Assembly: GCF_026013565.1 (NCBI RefSeq)
Contig: NZ_JAPDOB010000002.1
Location: 248,001 to 312,000 of the forward strand
From: Sphingomonas arvum
Lineage (GTDB): Bacteria > Pseudomonadota > Alphaproteobacteria > Sphingomonadales > Sphingomonadaceae
Direction: 5' to 3'
DNA: 64,000 nt
A model generated the notes under the pieces. That model saw only the letters and a list, made by a program, of their open reading frames with translations, ran no database searches and was not told the origin of the DNA. Position numbers and translations under genes: made by a program. Each line of letters begins with the position of its first letter. The stretch's first letter is position 1. Shown piece after piece: positions 56,309-64,000 of this stretch.

Positions 56309-56949
56309 TCGCGGTCGGGCGCGCCGAGGGGAAAGTAGTGGCGGAACGGCCGCGCTTGCTCGACCGCTCGGCTGACCGCCGGGTGGGCCAGCAGGCGCTG
56401 GCGGTAGCTCAGCAGGCGCGGGCGCTGCTCGCCGATGCGCTCGACCCAGTCGGCGTAGAACAGCGCGGGGGCAGCGGCGCAGTCCGCCATGGTGAACGTG
56501 TCGCCAACGGCCCAGCCGTCTTCGGGCAGGTTCTGCTCGAGCCAGTCGTAGGCTTGGCGCAGCTTGGTCCTGGCCTGCTGGTCGCCATACGGATCACGCT
56601 GGTCATCCGGCCGAAGCACGTTGCCGACCGGAACCGTGGCCTTGTCCATCACCCGCTGGTCGAACACCCGGTCGAGGAAGCGCACGCGCAGGCCCGCATC
56701 GCCGTCGGGGATCCAGCGATTAGGCCCGGGGTGGTGGCGTTGCAGATACTCGATGATGATAGAGCTTTCGGCGACGACCTGGCCGTCGTCGACCAGCAGC
56801 GGGAACTGGCCGAACGGGCTTAGCTCGGTGAACTCGGTGCCATGTTGCTCGACCGAGCGGAACTCGAAGGGAGTGCCGTCGGCCCACAGCGGGATCAGCG
56901 CCTTCCACGTGTAGCTGCTGAACGGGTGGCCGTAGAGTTGAAGAGTCAC
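56305..56949 (-). CDS. Glutathione S-transferase family protein (operon gene 7)
   Basis: A 214-residue GST. The thioredoxin-like N-domain has 'LQLYGHPFSSYTWKALIPLWADG' (a Ser in the usual active-site position), the cis-Pro segment 'GQFPLLVDDGQVVAESSIIIEYL', and a helical C-domain with 'FTMADCAAAPALFYADWVER'. It is the last gene of a seven-gene minus-strand operon and overlaps the reductase gene upstream by 4 nt. GSTs conjugate or reduce electrophiles using glutathione. The two GSTs and three VOC proteins in one operon suggest detoxification; the compound is unknown. Confidence 0.9.
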   Translation of the reverse strand: MTLQLYGHPFSSYTWKALIPLWADGTPFEFRSVEQHGTEFTELSPFGQFPLLVDDGQVVAESSIIIEYLQRHHPGPNRWIPDGDAGLRVRFLDRVFDQRVMDKATVPVGNVLRPDDQRDPYGDQQARTKLRQAYDWLEQNLPEDGWAVGDTFTMADCAAAPALFYADWVERIGEQRPRLLSYRQRLLAHPAVSRAVEQARPFRHYFPLGAPDRD

Positions 56950-57668
56950 CAGCGGCCCTCGGCCATGGCCTGCTGGCGCGCAGCCTCGCGCTCGCTCGTG
57001 CTCTGCGGGCCGGCCCAGCCCTGCTCGACGGCGCCGCCCGGTGCGTAGGTGGCGATCACCGCGCCCGACCGGGTGACCTGGTGATGGGTCATGCGCAGCG
57101 CCTTGGCCGGCAAGCCATCGCCGAAGAGCCGCTTGCCGCTGCCGAGCACAACCGGGAAAGTCATCAACGTCAGCTCGTCGAGTAGTCCGGCCGCGAGGAG
57201 ACCAGGGTAGATGGTGCTGCTCCCCTGGATCAGCAGGTCGGGGCCGCTGCCTTCCTTGACGGCCCTGAGCTCGTCCAGGCTGCCGAGCCGGTGGCTGTTG
57301 GACCAGCCGAGCTCCGGCTGGCCGCGGGTCAGGACGTATTTGTTCGCCCGGGTGAAGTCCTCGCCCATCCGGATCGCCGCGGCCTCGCCGTCGTCCTTGC
57401 CGGTGAGATCGAAGACCTCGCCGATGCCGGTGGTCTGCCCGCCGACATAGGGCCAGTAAGCCGCGAAGATGTCGTAGGTGCGGCGGCCGAGCAGGAGGTC
57501 GTAGTCCTGGCCGAAGAAGCGGTCGATTGCCGCGCCGACGTCCTCGTCGAAGAACTGCGGAAGCCAGCCGCCGTGGGCGAAGCCGCCGGTCGGGTCCTCG
57601 GTTGGGCCGCCCGGAGCCTGCATCACGCCGTCGAGGCTGACAAAGGCGCTTCCACGGATCCTACGCAT
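56946..57668 (-). CDS. Dihydrofolate reductase-family (RibD C-terminal-like) protein
   Basis: A 240-residue protein. '[30 protein letters not shown]' is the RibD_C start (S-DG--Q-PG). '[18 protein letters not shown]' supplies the 'LLGR-TY--F-PYW' motif, and '[41 protein letters not shown]' in parts is the NADPH/substrate end. Proteins of this type are NADPH-dependent reductases of unknown substrate, often near VOC/PhnB genes. It overlaps the PhnB-like gene by 8 nt and the GST by 4 nt. It is not a folate-pathway DHFR by sequence. Confidence 0.88.
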   Translation of the reverse strand: MRRIRGSAFVSLDGVMQAPGGPTEDPTGGFAHGGWLPQFFDEDVGAAIDRFFGQDYDLLLGRRTYDIFAAYWPYVGGQTTGIGEVFDLTGKDDGEAAAIRMGEDFTRANKYVLTRGQPELGWSNSHRLGSLDELRAVKEGSGPDLLIQGSSTIYPGLLAAGLLDELTLMTFPVVLGSGKRLFGDGLPAKALRMTHHQVTRSGAVIATYAPGGAVEQGWAGPQSTSEREAARQQAMAEGRW

Positions 57669-58158
57669 TCACTTGTTCTCCCCTTCGGGCGACTTCAATC
57701 GCGGCATGATCAATCTTCTGCATGGTCATCATGGCGCTGAACACGCGCTTGGCGACGGCCGGATCGGGGTCGCTGTTGCCTTCCAACAGAACGCGCGGCG
57801 TGATCTGCCAGGCGAAGCCCCAGCGGTCGGTGCACCAGCCGCAGTCGCTGGCCTGGCCGCCATTCCCCGTGATGGCGTTCCAGTAGCGATCGGTCTCTTC
57901 CTGGGTCTCGGTCACGACCATGAAGCTGGTGGCCATGGTCGGCTTGAACTCGGGGCCGCCGTTGAGGCCGACGAAGGGTCGGCCGAGAACGGTGAAGGTG
58001 ACGATCAGCTCGTCGCCCTGCGTTCCGCCAGGATAGTCGCCGGGCGCGTGCATCGCCTCATTGACGTGGCTGTCGGGGAAGGTGGCGGAGTAGAACTCGG
58101 CGGCCTTGCGCGCTTCGCCGTGGTCAAACCACAGGCAGGTGGTCAGCTTCTCGCTCAT
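57661..58158 (-). CDS. VOC-family protein, PhnB-like (operon gene 5)
   Basis: A 165-residue protein of the PhnB/'3-demethylubiquinone methyltransferase-like' VOC group: '[29 protein letters not shown]', '[26 protein letters not shown]', '[19 protein letters not shown]', '[13 protein letters not shown]'. This group is a beta-alpha-beta module with possible metal ligands but no assigned reaction. It overlaps both neighbours (8 and 4 nt), which ties it firmly into the operon. Its Cys-rich 'DCGWC' segment replaces 'ECGWL' commonly seen. Confidence 0.88.
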   Translation of the reverse strand: MSEKLTTCLWFDHGEARKAAEFYSATFPDSHVNEAMHAPGDYPGGTQGDELIVTFTVLGRPFVGLNGGPEFKPTMATSFMVVTETQEETDRYWNAITGNGGQASDCGWCTDRWGFAWQITPRVLLEGNSDPDPAVAKRVFSAMMTMQKIDHAAIEVARRGEQVNA

Positions 58159-58961
58159 TGTTGCACTCCGCGACGAGGGCCAACGAGGCCGAAGGTGGCG
58201 CCCTGGGGATCGACGGCGTTCAAAGAATACTCGCCGCCGGGAACCTGCTGTGGGCCGTGCAGGATCTGCCCGCCGCCTGCGGTAACCGCCGCGAGCGCGC
58301 GGTCGATATCGTCAACGCCGATGTAGAAGGTCCAGCCGCCCACCGGCACGTGCGGCATCTTGGCCATGATCGCGCCGATGCCGGTCTGTCCATGCTGAAT
58401 AAAGCGGTAGGCGCCGAGCTCGCCCATCGGCATCTCGCCCTCCTGCGTCCAGCCGAAGTGGCGGGTATAGAAGCGGACGGCCCCGTCGGGATCACTGCTG
58501 GCCAGCTCGTTCCAGCGGACGTGCTGGGGCTGGTCAACCGAGAAGACGTCACTGGTCGCGTCGGGTTGGTCGGCGGGCGGAGTCGGGCGCATCACGTAGA
58601 AAGGTGCGCCCTGCGGATCAGTGATCATTGCCATACGGCCGACGCCCGGCACTTCCCACGGCGGCATCATCACGCTGCCGCCGTCAGCCTGCACCGCGGC
58701 GACGGTGGCGTCGACGTCGTCGACTGCAAGGTAGCCGAGCCACACGGGGCGGGCACCGTGGCTGCGCATGGCCTCGTCGATCGCCATCACTCCGCCGGCG
58801 TTGCCGCCGTCCGAGCGGCGGATCATGCGATAGTCCATGCCGGGCATGCCGGACTGCGGCTCGATGTCCCAGCCGACCACGGCGTCGTAGAAACGCTTGG
58901 CGCCCGTCACGTCGCCGGTCAGCAGCTCGTACCAGACGAAGCTTCCTTGTCCGTCAGCCAT
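58155..58961 (-). CDS. Two-domain VOC family protein (operon gene 4)
   Basis: A 268-residue protein made of two glyoxalase/VOC modules. The first has '[28 protein letters not shown]' and '[41 protein letters not shown]' in parts. The second has '[25 protein letters not shown]' and '[26 protein letters not shown]'. The 'FVWYEL---D---AK-FY---GW' start and internal duplication match bacterial proteins named glyoxalase-like (27 kDa antigen type). No reaction is assigned. Overlaps with neighbours are 8 nt (DUF1428 gene) and 4 nt (PhnB-like gene). Confidence 0.88.
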   Translation of the reverse strand: MADGQGSFVWYELLTGDVTGAKRFYDAVVGWDIEPQSGMPGMDYRMIRRSDGGNAGGVMAIDEAMRSHGARPVWLGYLAVDDVDATVAAVQADGGSVMMPPWEVPGVGRMAMITDPQGAPFYVMRPTPPADQPDATSDVFSVDQPQHVRWNELASSDPDGAVRFYTRHFGWTQEGEMPMGELGAYRFIQHGQTGIGAIMAKMPHVPVGGWTFYIGVDDIDRALAAVTAGGGQILHGPQQVPGGEYSLNAVDPQGATFGLVGPRRGVQQ

Positions 58962-59316
58962 TGCCCTTCTCCAGCACGACCACCGGCTCGAACCCGCCGA
59001 AGATCATCCGCTTGCCGTCGAACGGGTATGGCATCGCGGCGATGTCGGGATCTGCCATCATCGCGGCAAACGCCTTGTCGCGGGTGGCCTTGTCGGGCCA
59101 TTCGATCCACGAGAAGCACGCGGTTTCACCGTCCTGGCGGTCGACGGCGCGGTAGAAGTCGGTCTGCTTGCCTTCCGGCACATCCTCGGGCCAGCATTCG
59201 ACGATGCGCAAGGCGCCTTCGTCCATCAGTAGCTGGTCCGCCTTGCGGGCATGCTCGATGAAGGCCTCCTTGTCGGAGAGCTTCACCGGTATCACGAAGC
59301 CGTCGACGTAGGTCAT
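58954..59316 (-). CDS. DUF1428 family protein (operon gene 3)
   Basis: A 120-residue protein with the DUF1428 ('RNA signal recognition particle 4.5S-like' in some annotations) pattern: 'MTYVDGFVIPV', 'KEAFIEHARKADQLLMDEGALRIVECWPEDVPEGKQTDF' in parts, 'CFSWIEWPDKATRDKAFAAMM' and 'FDGKRMIFGGFEPVV'. The fold is a small dimeric ferredoxin-like barrel. The biochemical role is unknown. It overlaps the GST gene upstream by 4 nt and the two-domain VOC gene by 8 nt. Confidence 0.9.
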   Translation of the reverse strand: MTYVDGFVIPVKLSDKEAFIEHARKADQLLMDEGALRIVECWPEDVPEGKQTDFYRAVDRQDGETACFSWIEWPDKATRDKAFAAMMADPDIAAMPYPFDGKRMIFGGFEPVVVLEKGNG

Positions 59317-59987
59317 GCCGCTTCTCCCTTTGGCTTGTCGGCGTAGAGCGCCAGCTGGTCAGCCAGCGCACGTTGGAAGGCCGGCCGCGCGAGGCCGCGG
59401 GCGCGATAGGCGGCGAGCGCCGGATGGTTCGCCACCGGGCCGCCCTCGTCGCCCATGATGCGCAGGATGCTGACCATCATGAGGTCGCCGATCGTGAAGC
59501 GGTCACCTTCGAGCCACTCGGCCGACCCCAGCCACTCGGCGACGCGGCCGAGCCGCTTGGCGAGCTCCTCCTTCGCGCTGGGCCTCCTGAGCTTCGCCCA
59601 TTCCTCGCCGGGGTAGAAGGCGTCGAGACCGGCGTAGGCCATCACGAACGGCTCCACGCTGCTCAGCGCGGCATAGGTCCACTGGACGGCGCGGGCGCGG
59701 GCAACCGGTTCGCGTGGCAGCAGGCGTTCGTCCCTCTCGCCGATGTGCTGGACGATGGCGCCGCTTTCGAACAACTGCAGCTCGCCCTCGCGGTAGGCGG
59801 GCACCTGACAGAAGGGCTGCTCGCGCTCATAGCCCGATGGGATCGGGCCGACGGTGCGGACGCCATAGTCGAGCCCGGCTTCCTCCAGCGCCCAACGGAC
59901 GCGCAGATCGCGGACCTGGCCGCGGGCGAACGGCGGAACCCAGCCGAAGGTGGTGAGCTCGATTGGTGCCTCACTGACCAGCGCCAC
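59313..59987 (-). CDS. Glutathione S-transferase family protein (operon gene 2)
   Basis: A 224-residue GST. It has 'PFARGQVRDLRVRWALEEAGLDYGVRTVG' (N-domain), the cis-Pro segment 'CQVPAYREGELQLFESGAIVQHIGERD', and 'LEGDRFTIGDLMMVSILRIMGDEG' in the C-domain. The pattern differs from the operon's other GST, so it is not a recent duplicate. It begins 3 nt after the first VOC gene stop and overlaps the DUF1428 gene by 4 nt. Probable glutathione-dependent detoxification; substrate unknown. Confidence 0.9.
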   Translation of the reverse strand: MALVSEAPIELTTFGWVPPFARGQVRDLRVRWALEEAGLDYGVRTVGPIPSGYEREQPFCQVPAYREGELQLFESGAIVQHIGERDERLLPREPVARARAVQWTYAALSSVEPFVMAYAGLDAFYPGEEWAKLRRPSAKEELAKRLGRVAEWLGSAEWLEGDRFTIGDLMMVSILRIMGDEGGPVANHPALAAYRARGLARPAFQRALADQLALYADKPKGEAA

Positions 59988-59990
59988 GGG

Positions 59991-60434
59991 TCAGGCCGCC
60001 GCTTGCTCGGTCGGGTGTGCGCCCTTCTCGGCAAAGTTGGGGTCCATCCACATCGGCGCCCATTGGTGGCCGTCGGGGTCCTCGAAGTCGCGGCCGTACA
60101 TCGGTCCACCCTTGGTCTGGTCTTCCTGACTGGCGTCCACCTTGCCGCCCGCCGCCTTGGCCGCGTCAGTTATCCGGTCGACAGCTTCCGGGCTTTCGCA
60201 GGAGATGCACAGCAGCACCTGACTGGTGCCGTGCGGCGGCGCGATCGGGCGGGTGGTGAAGGTCGAATAGAAAGCGTGCGTCAGCAGCATGACCGCGATC
60301 GTGTCGCTGAGCTGCATCATGGCCGCATTCTCGTTCGAGAACTTCGGCTCGTTGCGGAAGCCGATTGCCTCATAGAACGCCTTGGATCGGGGCAGGTCCG
60401 TCACCGGCAGGTTCACGAAGATCATCTGCGCCAT
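59991..60434 (-). CDS. VOC family protein (operon gene 1)
   Basis: A 147-residue single VOC module starting MAQMIFVNLPVTDLPRSKAF. It continues 'YEAIGFRNEPKFSNENAAMMQLSDTIAVMLLTHAFYSTF', 'LLCISCESPEAVDRITDAAKAAGGK' and 'YGRDFEDPDGHQWAPMWMD'. The 'F-DPDGH-W---WM' end is that of lactoylglutathione-lyase-like proteins. The ATG at 60434 is chosen as the family N-terminus; the in-frame extension runs into the regulatory region. It leads the seven-gene operon and diverges from the HxlR regulator across 70 nt. Confidence 0.9.
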   Translation of the reverse strand: MAQMIFVNLPVTDLPRSKAFYEAIGFRNEPKFSNENAAMMQLSDTIAVMLLTHAFYSTFTTRPIAPPHGTSQVLLCISCESPEAVDRITDAAKAAGGKVDASQEDQTKGGPMYGRDFEDPDGHQWAPMWMDPNFAEKGAHPTEQAAA

Positions 60435-60472
60435 CGTCTTAAGCTCCTCCACTTGGCGACTCGGGATGCTTG

Positions 60473-60497
60473 AAACATGACGTGGGCCGTCATATTT
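60473..60497. promoter_or_regulatory. Candidate operator between divergent VOC operon and HxlR gene
   Basis: AAACATGACG (60473-60482) and CGTCATATTT (60488-60497) form an inverted repeat matching at 9 of 10 positions, with a 5-nt spacer (TGGGC). It lies within the 70-nt gap between the VOC gene start (60434) and the HxlR-type GTG (60505), where a dimeric regulator controlling both directions would bind. HxlR proteins bind such palindromes. No experiment supports this. Confidence 0.5.
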
Positions 60498-60504
60498 AGC
60501 AACT

Positions 60505-61191
60505 GTGCCGTTAGAAAAGATAACCAAACCGCGACGAAGCGAGCTGAGGCGCGGCTATGACGATGCCTGCGGCACTGCGCACGCGCTGGAGCTGATCGGC
60601 GAGCGTTGGGCGTTGCTGGTGCTGCGCGAGCTGATGCTCGGGGCGCGGCGGTTTTCCGACTTGCGGGCCGACCTTCCGGGGATCAGCGCGAATGTGCTGA
60701 CGCAGCGCCTGGAGGAGCTGGAGGAGCGCGGGCTGATCCGCCGGAAGCGCCTGCCGCCGCCGGCCGCGCGCGATGTCTATGAGGCGACCGAGTGGGGGCT
60801 GGAGGCGGAGGCGCTGGTGCAGGCGCTCGGCCGTTGGGCGGCGCGCTCGCCCCGGCATGACCCGACCCTGCCGCTGTCGGCGGTGTCCATCCTGCTGAGC
60901 TTCCGGACGATGATCGACCGGCCGGCGGCGGCGGGCTTCAGCGGGCGGATCGGCTTCCGCTTCGGGCAGGAGAGTTTCACGGCGGCGGTGGAGAAGGGGG
61001 GCATCGAGGTGGCGCGCGGGCCGGTGGACGGGTGTGCCGCGGTGATCACCACTCAGCCAACCCTGCTTGCGGGCGTCGTCTATGGCGGCGTGCCGTTCGA
61101 AACCTTGAACGTGGAGGGAGACGAGGCGCTTGCTCGGCGTTTCGTGAGCCTGTTCACCCTGCCGCCCAAAGTCCAGCTTCCGGACAGTTGA
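60505..61191 (+). CDS. HxlR-family regulator with C-terminal SCP2-like domain
   Basis: A 228-residue protein with GTG start (60505). The HxlR winged helix occupies about 15-100: 'CGTAHALELIGERWALLVLRELMLGARRFSDLRADLPGISANVLTQRLEELEERGLI' in parts, starting with the conserved Cys. The longer C-terminal part (~125-225) resembles an SCP2 sterol-binding-type ligand domain: 'GRIGFRFGQESFTAAVEKGGIEVARGPVDGCAAVITTQPTLLAGVVYGG'. Such fusions may sense hydrophobic ligands. It diverges from the GST/VOC operon, with a palindrome between. It is the likely controller of that operon. Confidence 0.88.
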   Translation: MPLEKITKPRRSELRRGYDDACGTAHALELIGERWALLVLRELMLGARRFSDLRADLPGISANVLTQRLEELEERGLIRRKRLPPPAARDVYEATEWGLEAEALVQALGRWAARSPRHDPTLPLSAVSILLSFRTMIDRPAAAGFSGRIGFRFGQESFTAAVEKGGIEVARGPVDGCAAVITTQPTLLAGVVYGGVPFETLNVEGDEALARRFVSLFTLPPKVQLPDS

Positions 61192-61222
61192 GACAGGGGC
61201 GGCGGCCAGCTAAGGCGCCTGC

Positions 61223-62227
61223 ATGGCCGACATCTCCAACGAGACCCAGATCCCCACCGGCGAGACGCTGATGAGCACGCCCGACAAGGTCGCGAAGGTG
61301 CGCGACCTGTTCGGCGTGGACAGCGACATGGAAGTGCCGGCCTTTTCGGAGGCCGACGAGCGGGTGCCGGACCTGGACCCCGCCTACGTGTTCGATCCGG
61401 ACACGACGCTGGCCATATGCGCGGGCTTCGCGCGCAACCGCCGCGTCATGGTTCAAGGTTATCACGGCACCGGCAAGTCGACGCACATCGAACAGGTCGC
61501 GGCGCGGCTCAAGTGGCCGTGCATCCGGATCAACCTGGACGCGCACATCAGCCGCATCGACCTGATCGGCCGCGACGCCATCGTGCTGCGCGACGGCCAG
61601 CAGGTCACCGAGTTCCGCGAAGGCCTGCTGCCATGGGCGCTGCAGCACCCGGTCGCTCTGGTGTTCGACGAATATGACGCCGGCCGGCCGGACGTGATGT
61701 TCGTGATTCAGCGCGTGCTGGAGGTCGAGGGCAAGTTGACCCTGCTCGACCAGAACCGGGTGATCCGGCCCAACCCGTTCTTTCGGATGTTCGCCACCAC
61801 CAACACCATCGGGCTGGGGGACACCACCGGGCTATACCATGGCACGCAGGCGATCAACCAGGGCCAGATGGACCGCTGGAATATCGTTACGACGCTCAAC
61901 TACCTGCCGGCGCAGGTCGAGGCGCAGATCGTGCTCGCCAAGTCGGGTGAATATGACAAGGCGGACGGGCGCCAGACGGTGGAGCGGATGATCAAGGTGG
62001 CCGACCTGTCGCGCCAGGCCTTCATCAACGGCGATATCTCGACGGTGATGAGCCCGCGTACGGTGATCAGCTGGGCGCAGAACGCGCTGATCTTCGGCGA
62101 CGTGGGCTTCGCCTTCCGGGTGAGTTTCCTCAACAAGTGCGACGAGGCGGAGCGGCCGCTGATCGCCGAGATGTACCAGCGGGTGTTCGGCAAGGACCTG
62201 CCGGAAAGCGTTGCGGCGAAGGCCTGA
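61223..62227 (+). CDS. cobS: CobS-type AAA+ ATPase (cobaltochelatase small subunit family)
   Basis: A 334-residue protein. The N-terminal CobS_N-like part is '[44 protein letters not shown]' in parts. Walker A is '[20 protein letters not shown]', Walker B '[24 protein letters not shown]', and sensor 1 '[22 protein letters not shown]'. CobS and CobT form the AAA+ motor that, with CobN, inserts cobalt into hydrogenobyrinate diamide. The adjacent gene is cobT, overlapping by one base (TGATG). No other cobalamin biosynthesis gene is in the window. In many alphaproteobacteria this pair follows bolA and the J-protein. Confidence 0.94.
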   Translation: MADISNETQIPTGETLMSTPDKVAKVRDLFGVDSDMEVPAFSEADERVPDLDPAYVFDPDTTLAICAGFARNRRVMVQGYHGTGKSTHIEQVAARLKWPCIRINLDAHISRIDLIGRDAIVLRDGQQVTEFREGLLPWALQHPVALVFDEYDAGRPDVMFVIQRVLEVEGKLTLLDQNRVIRPNPFFRMFATTNTIGLGDTTGLYHGTQAINQGQMDRWNIVTTLNYLPAQVEAQIVLAKSGEYDKADGRQTVERMIKVADLSRQAFINGDISTVMSPRTVISWAQNALIFGDVGFAFRVSFLNKCDEAERPLIAEMYQRVFGKDLPESVAAKA

Positions 62228-64000
62228 TGGCCGAGACCAGCCCGCTCGATCGCTTTCGCCAGGTGCTGGCGGGCACCGCGCGGGCGATTGCCCGCAATCC
62301 CGAGGTGGAGGTCGCCTTCGCGTCCGAGAGCGGGGCGACCGGTGGCAAGCTGGCGCGGGTGGTCTCGCCCGGGCCGGGGCTTAGCCCCCGGCTGGTGGCG
62401 GAAGCGCGCGGCGGGGCGGATGCGGTCGCGCTGCGGCTGCGCCATCATGACGGCAAGCTGCATGACGGCCAGGCGCCGGCCGACCCGGAAGCACGCGCTG
62501 TGTTCGACGCGCTGGAAGGTGCGCGGATCGAGGCGCTGGGCGCGCGAACCATGCCGGGCGTGCGCGACAATCTGGCGGCGCTAACCGAGGGGCGGGTGCG
62601 CGGCGATGCGATCACCCGCGCGCGCAGTGCGGAGGAAGTGCCGCTCGCCACTGCGCTTGGCCTGCTTGCCCGCGAGCGGCTGACCGGCGCGCCGCCGCCA
62701 GACGCTGCTACCGTTGGGCTGGACCTGGTGCGTGGCTGGATCGAGGAGCGCGCCGGCGGCGACCTCGACACGCTGGCACTGGCGCTGGACGACCAGGCCG
62801 CTTTTGCCGCGCTGGCCCGCAAGCTGCTCGAGGATTTAGATCTCGCGCCGGCCGAGGAGCCCTCGGAGGAGCAGCCGGACGAGGGGGGCGACGAGGAGGA
62901 AGGCGAGGACGCCGGCGACGAGGACAGCGCCGACCAGGACAGCGACCAGAGCCCGTCCGCCGGCGAAATGGAGCAGCGCGCCGAGCAGGAGGAGCAGGAA
63001 AGCGAGGACGAGGACGTCTCGGCCGAGGACATGGACGACAGCGAGTCCATGCCGGGCGAGGAAGGGGACGAGAGCAGCGTTCCGCGGCCGAACCGCCGCC
63101 AGTCCGAGCCCGAGCTGGCCGGCGACTATCGGGCGTTCACGACCCGGTTCGACGAAGTGGTCGAAGCTGACGACCTGTGCGACGAGGAAGAGCTCAATCG
63201 GTTGCGGGCCTATCTCGACCAGCAGATGGGCTCGCTTTCGAGCGTGGTTACGCGGCTCGCCAACCGGTTGCAGCGGCGGCTGATGGCGCAGCAGGCGCGC
63301 AGCTGGGATTTCGACCAGGAAGAAGGACTGCTCGACGCCGCGCGGCTGGCGCGGGTGGTGGTCTCGCCTGCGCATTCATTGAGCTACAAGGTCGAGCGGG
63401 AGACCGAGTTCAAGGACACGGTTGTGACCCTGTTGATCGACAACAGCGGGTCCATGCGCGGGCGGCCGATCAGCATCGCGGCGATCAGCGCCGATATCCT
63501 CGCCCGAACGCTCGAGCGGTGCGGCGTCGCGACCGAGGTGCTGGGCTTCACCACCCGCGCGTGGAAGGGCGGGCAGAGCCGCGAGGCGTGGCTCGGCGAG
63601 GGCCGGCCGCCGAACGCTGGCCGGCTGAACGACTTGCGCCATATCGTCTACAAACGGGCGGACGAGCCCTACCGCCATGCGCGGCGCAACCTCGGGCTGA
63701 TGATGCGCGAAGGGCTCCTTAAGGAAAATATCGACGGCGAGGCGCTGCTATGGGCCCATAGCCGGCTGATCGCCCGGCCGGAGGAGCGGCGCATCCTGAT
63801 GGTGATCAGCGACGGCGCCCCAGTGGACGACTCAACCGCAAGCGCCAATGGCGGCGCCTACCTTGAGAAGCATCTGCGACAGGTGATCGGCTACATCGAG
63901 AACCGCTCGCCGGTGGAATTGGCGGCGATCGGAATCGGCCACGACGTGACTCGCTATTACCGGCGCGCGGTGACCATCATGGATGCCGAGCAACTCGGCG
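62227..64000 (+). CDS. cobT: CobT-type VWA protein (cobaltochelatase large AAA partner), 3'-truncated by window edge
   Basis: The reading frame is open to the right edge (591 codons present). The N-terminal half has no catalytic motif and includes a very acidic stretch at about 205-290 ([20 protein letters not shown] and more Asp/Glu), the classic CobT hinge. The C-terminal VWA domain starts near residue 395 with '[22 protein letters not shown]', a MIDAS DxSxS site, and '[15 protein letters not shown]' follows. CobT pairs with the upstream CobS ATPase to drive metal insertion by CobN. The start overlaps the cobS stop by one base. The true end is outside the window. Confidence 0.94.
   Translation, partial: MAETSPLDRFRQVLAGTARAIARNPEVEVAFASESGATGGKLARVVSPGPGLSPRLVAEARGGADAVALRLRHHDGKLHDGQAPADPEARAVFDALEGARIEALGARTMPGVRDNLAALTEGRVRGDAITRARSAEEVPLATALGLLARERLTGAPPPDAATVGLDLVRGWIEERAGGDLDTLALALDDQAAFAALARKLLEDLDLAPAEEPSEEQPDEGGDEEEGEDAGDEDSADQDSDQSPSAGEMEQRAEQEEQESEDEDVSAEDMDDSESMPGEEGDESSVPRPNRRQSEPELAGDYRAFTTRFDEVVEADDLCDEEELNRLRAYLDQQMGSLSSVVTRLANRLQRRLMAQQARSWDFDQEEGLLDAARLARVVVSPAHSLSYKVERETEFKDTVVTLLIDNSGSMRGRPISIAAISADILARTLERCGVATEVLGFTTRAWKGGQSREAWLGEGRPPNAGRLNDLRHIVYKRADEPYRHARRNLGLMMREGLLKENIDGEALLWAHSRLIARPEERRILMVISDGAPVDDSTASANGGAYLEKHLRQVIGYIENRSPVELAAIGIGHDVTRYYRRAVTIMDAEQLG

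Overview
The window looks like a chromosomal segment from a high-GC alphaproteobacterium, most likely a sphingomonad (Sphingomonas or a close relative). The evidence is gene content and context: CarD/CdnL, DUF1489, a sucC-etfB-etfA run, BolA/J-protein/CobS/CobT neighbours, a FixLJ pair, a bacteriophytochrome, a CDC48-type AAA ATPase, and short palindromic repeats of the kind scattered through sphingomonad genomes. I see no prophage, insertion sequence, CRISPR array or rRNA operon. There is one tRNA, tRNA-Phe(GAA).

Layout. 0-13.3 kb is housekeeping and envelope genes: a cut HxlR regulator, rpoZ, a phospholipase D-type enzyme facing a PmtA-like methyltransferase, an MFS transporter, a CDC48-family ATPase, an SDR, a cyclophilin, MgtE, DUF1489, two adjacent head-GIN (DUF2807) proteins, CarD and DNA polymerase IV. 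13.4-17.3 kb carries sucC, etfB, etfA and an orphan TonB-C-like protein. 17.4-24.3 kb is a minus-strand series (M16 peptidase, OsmC, NhaA, a DUF885-like lipoprotein, an HDAC-family amidohydrolase) ending in a short remnant that resembles the start of lysA. 24.4-32.3 kb has DHH phosphoesterase plus UVDE endonuclease, an SMP-30 protein, FixLJ, NnrU, DUF2147 and a FadL porin.

32.4-44.6 kb is the most striking part. Five genes on one strand, overlapping or nearly touching, encode only phosphorelay proteins: a 1790-residue soluble hybrid kinase with about ten tandem 92-residue HAMP units, a REC-PAS-kinase-REC hybrid, a bacteriophytochrome, a CheY/Rcp1-like receiver and a second REC-PAS-kinase-REC hybrid. 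No DNA-binding output is encoded in the operon. A winged-helix protein, two small membrane proteins and a putative ion channel are transcribed divergently from it.

46.1-48.2 kb is an infA-maf-RNase E/G-like-yacG-tRNA-Phe operon. 48.4-54.5 kb contains the H+-pyrophosphatase, thiL, nusB and an alpha/beta hydrolase, interspersed with lower-GC orphan small genes and palindromic repeats. 54.5-64 kb has pirin, bolA, a J-domain gene and, at the end, cobS and a cut cobT. A tightly coupled seven-gene GST/VOC/reductase operon with a divergent HxlR regulator sits between the J-domain gene and cobS. It looks like an insertion into an otherwise conserved bolA-dnaJ-cobS-cobT block.

Limits: all calls come from reading translated sequence and recalling family motifs. 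No database search or structure prediction was run. Start codons are judged from family N-termini, overlaps and Shine-Dalgarno-like sequence.
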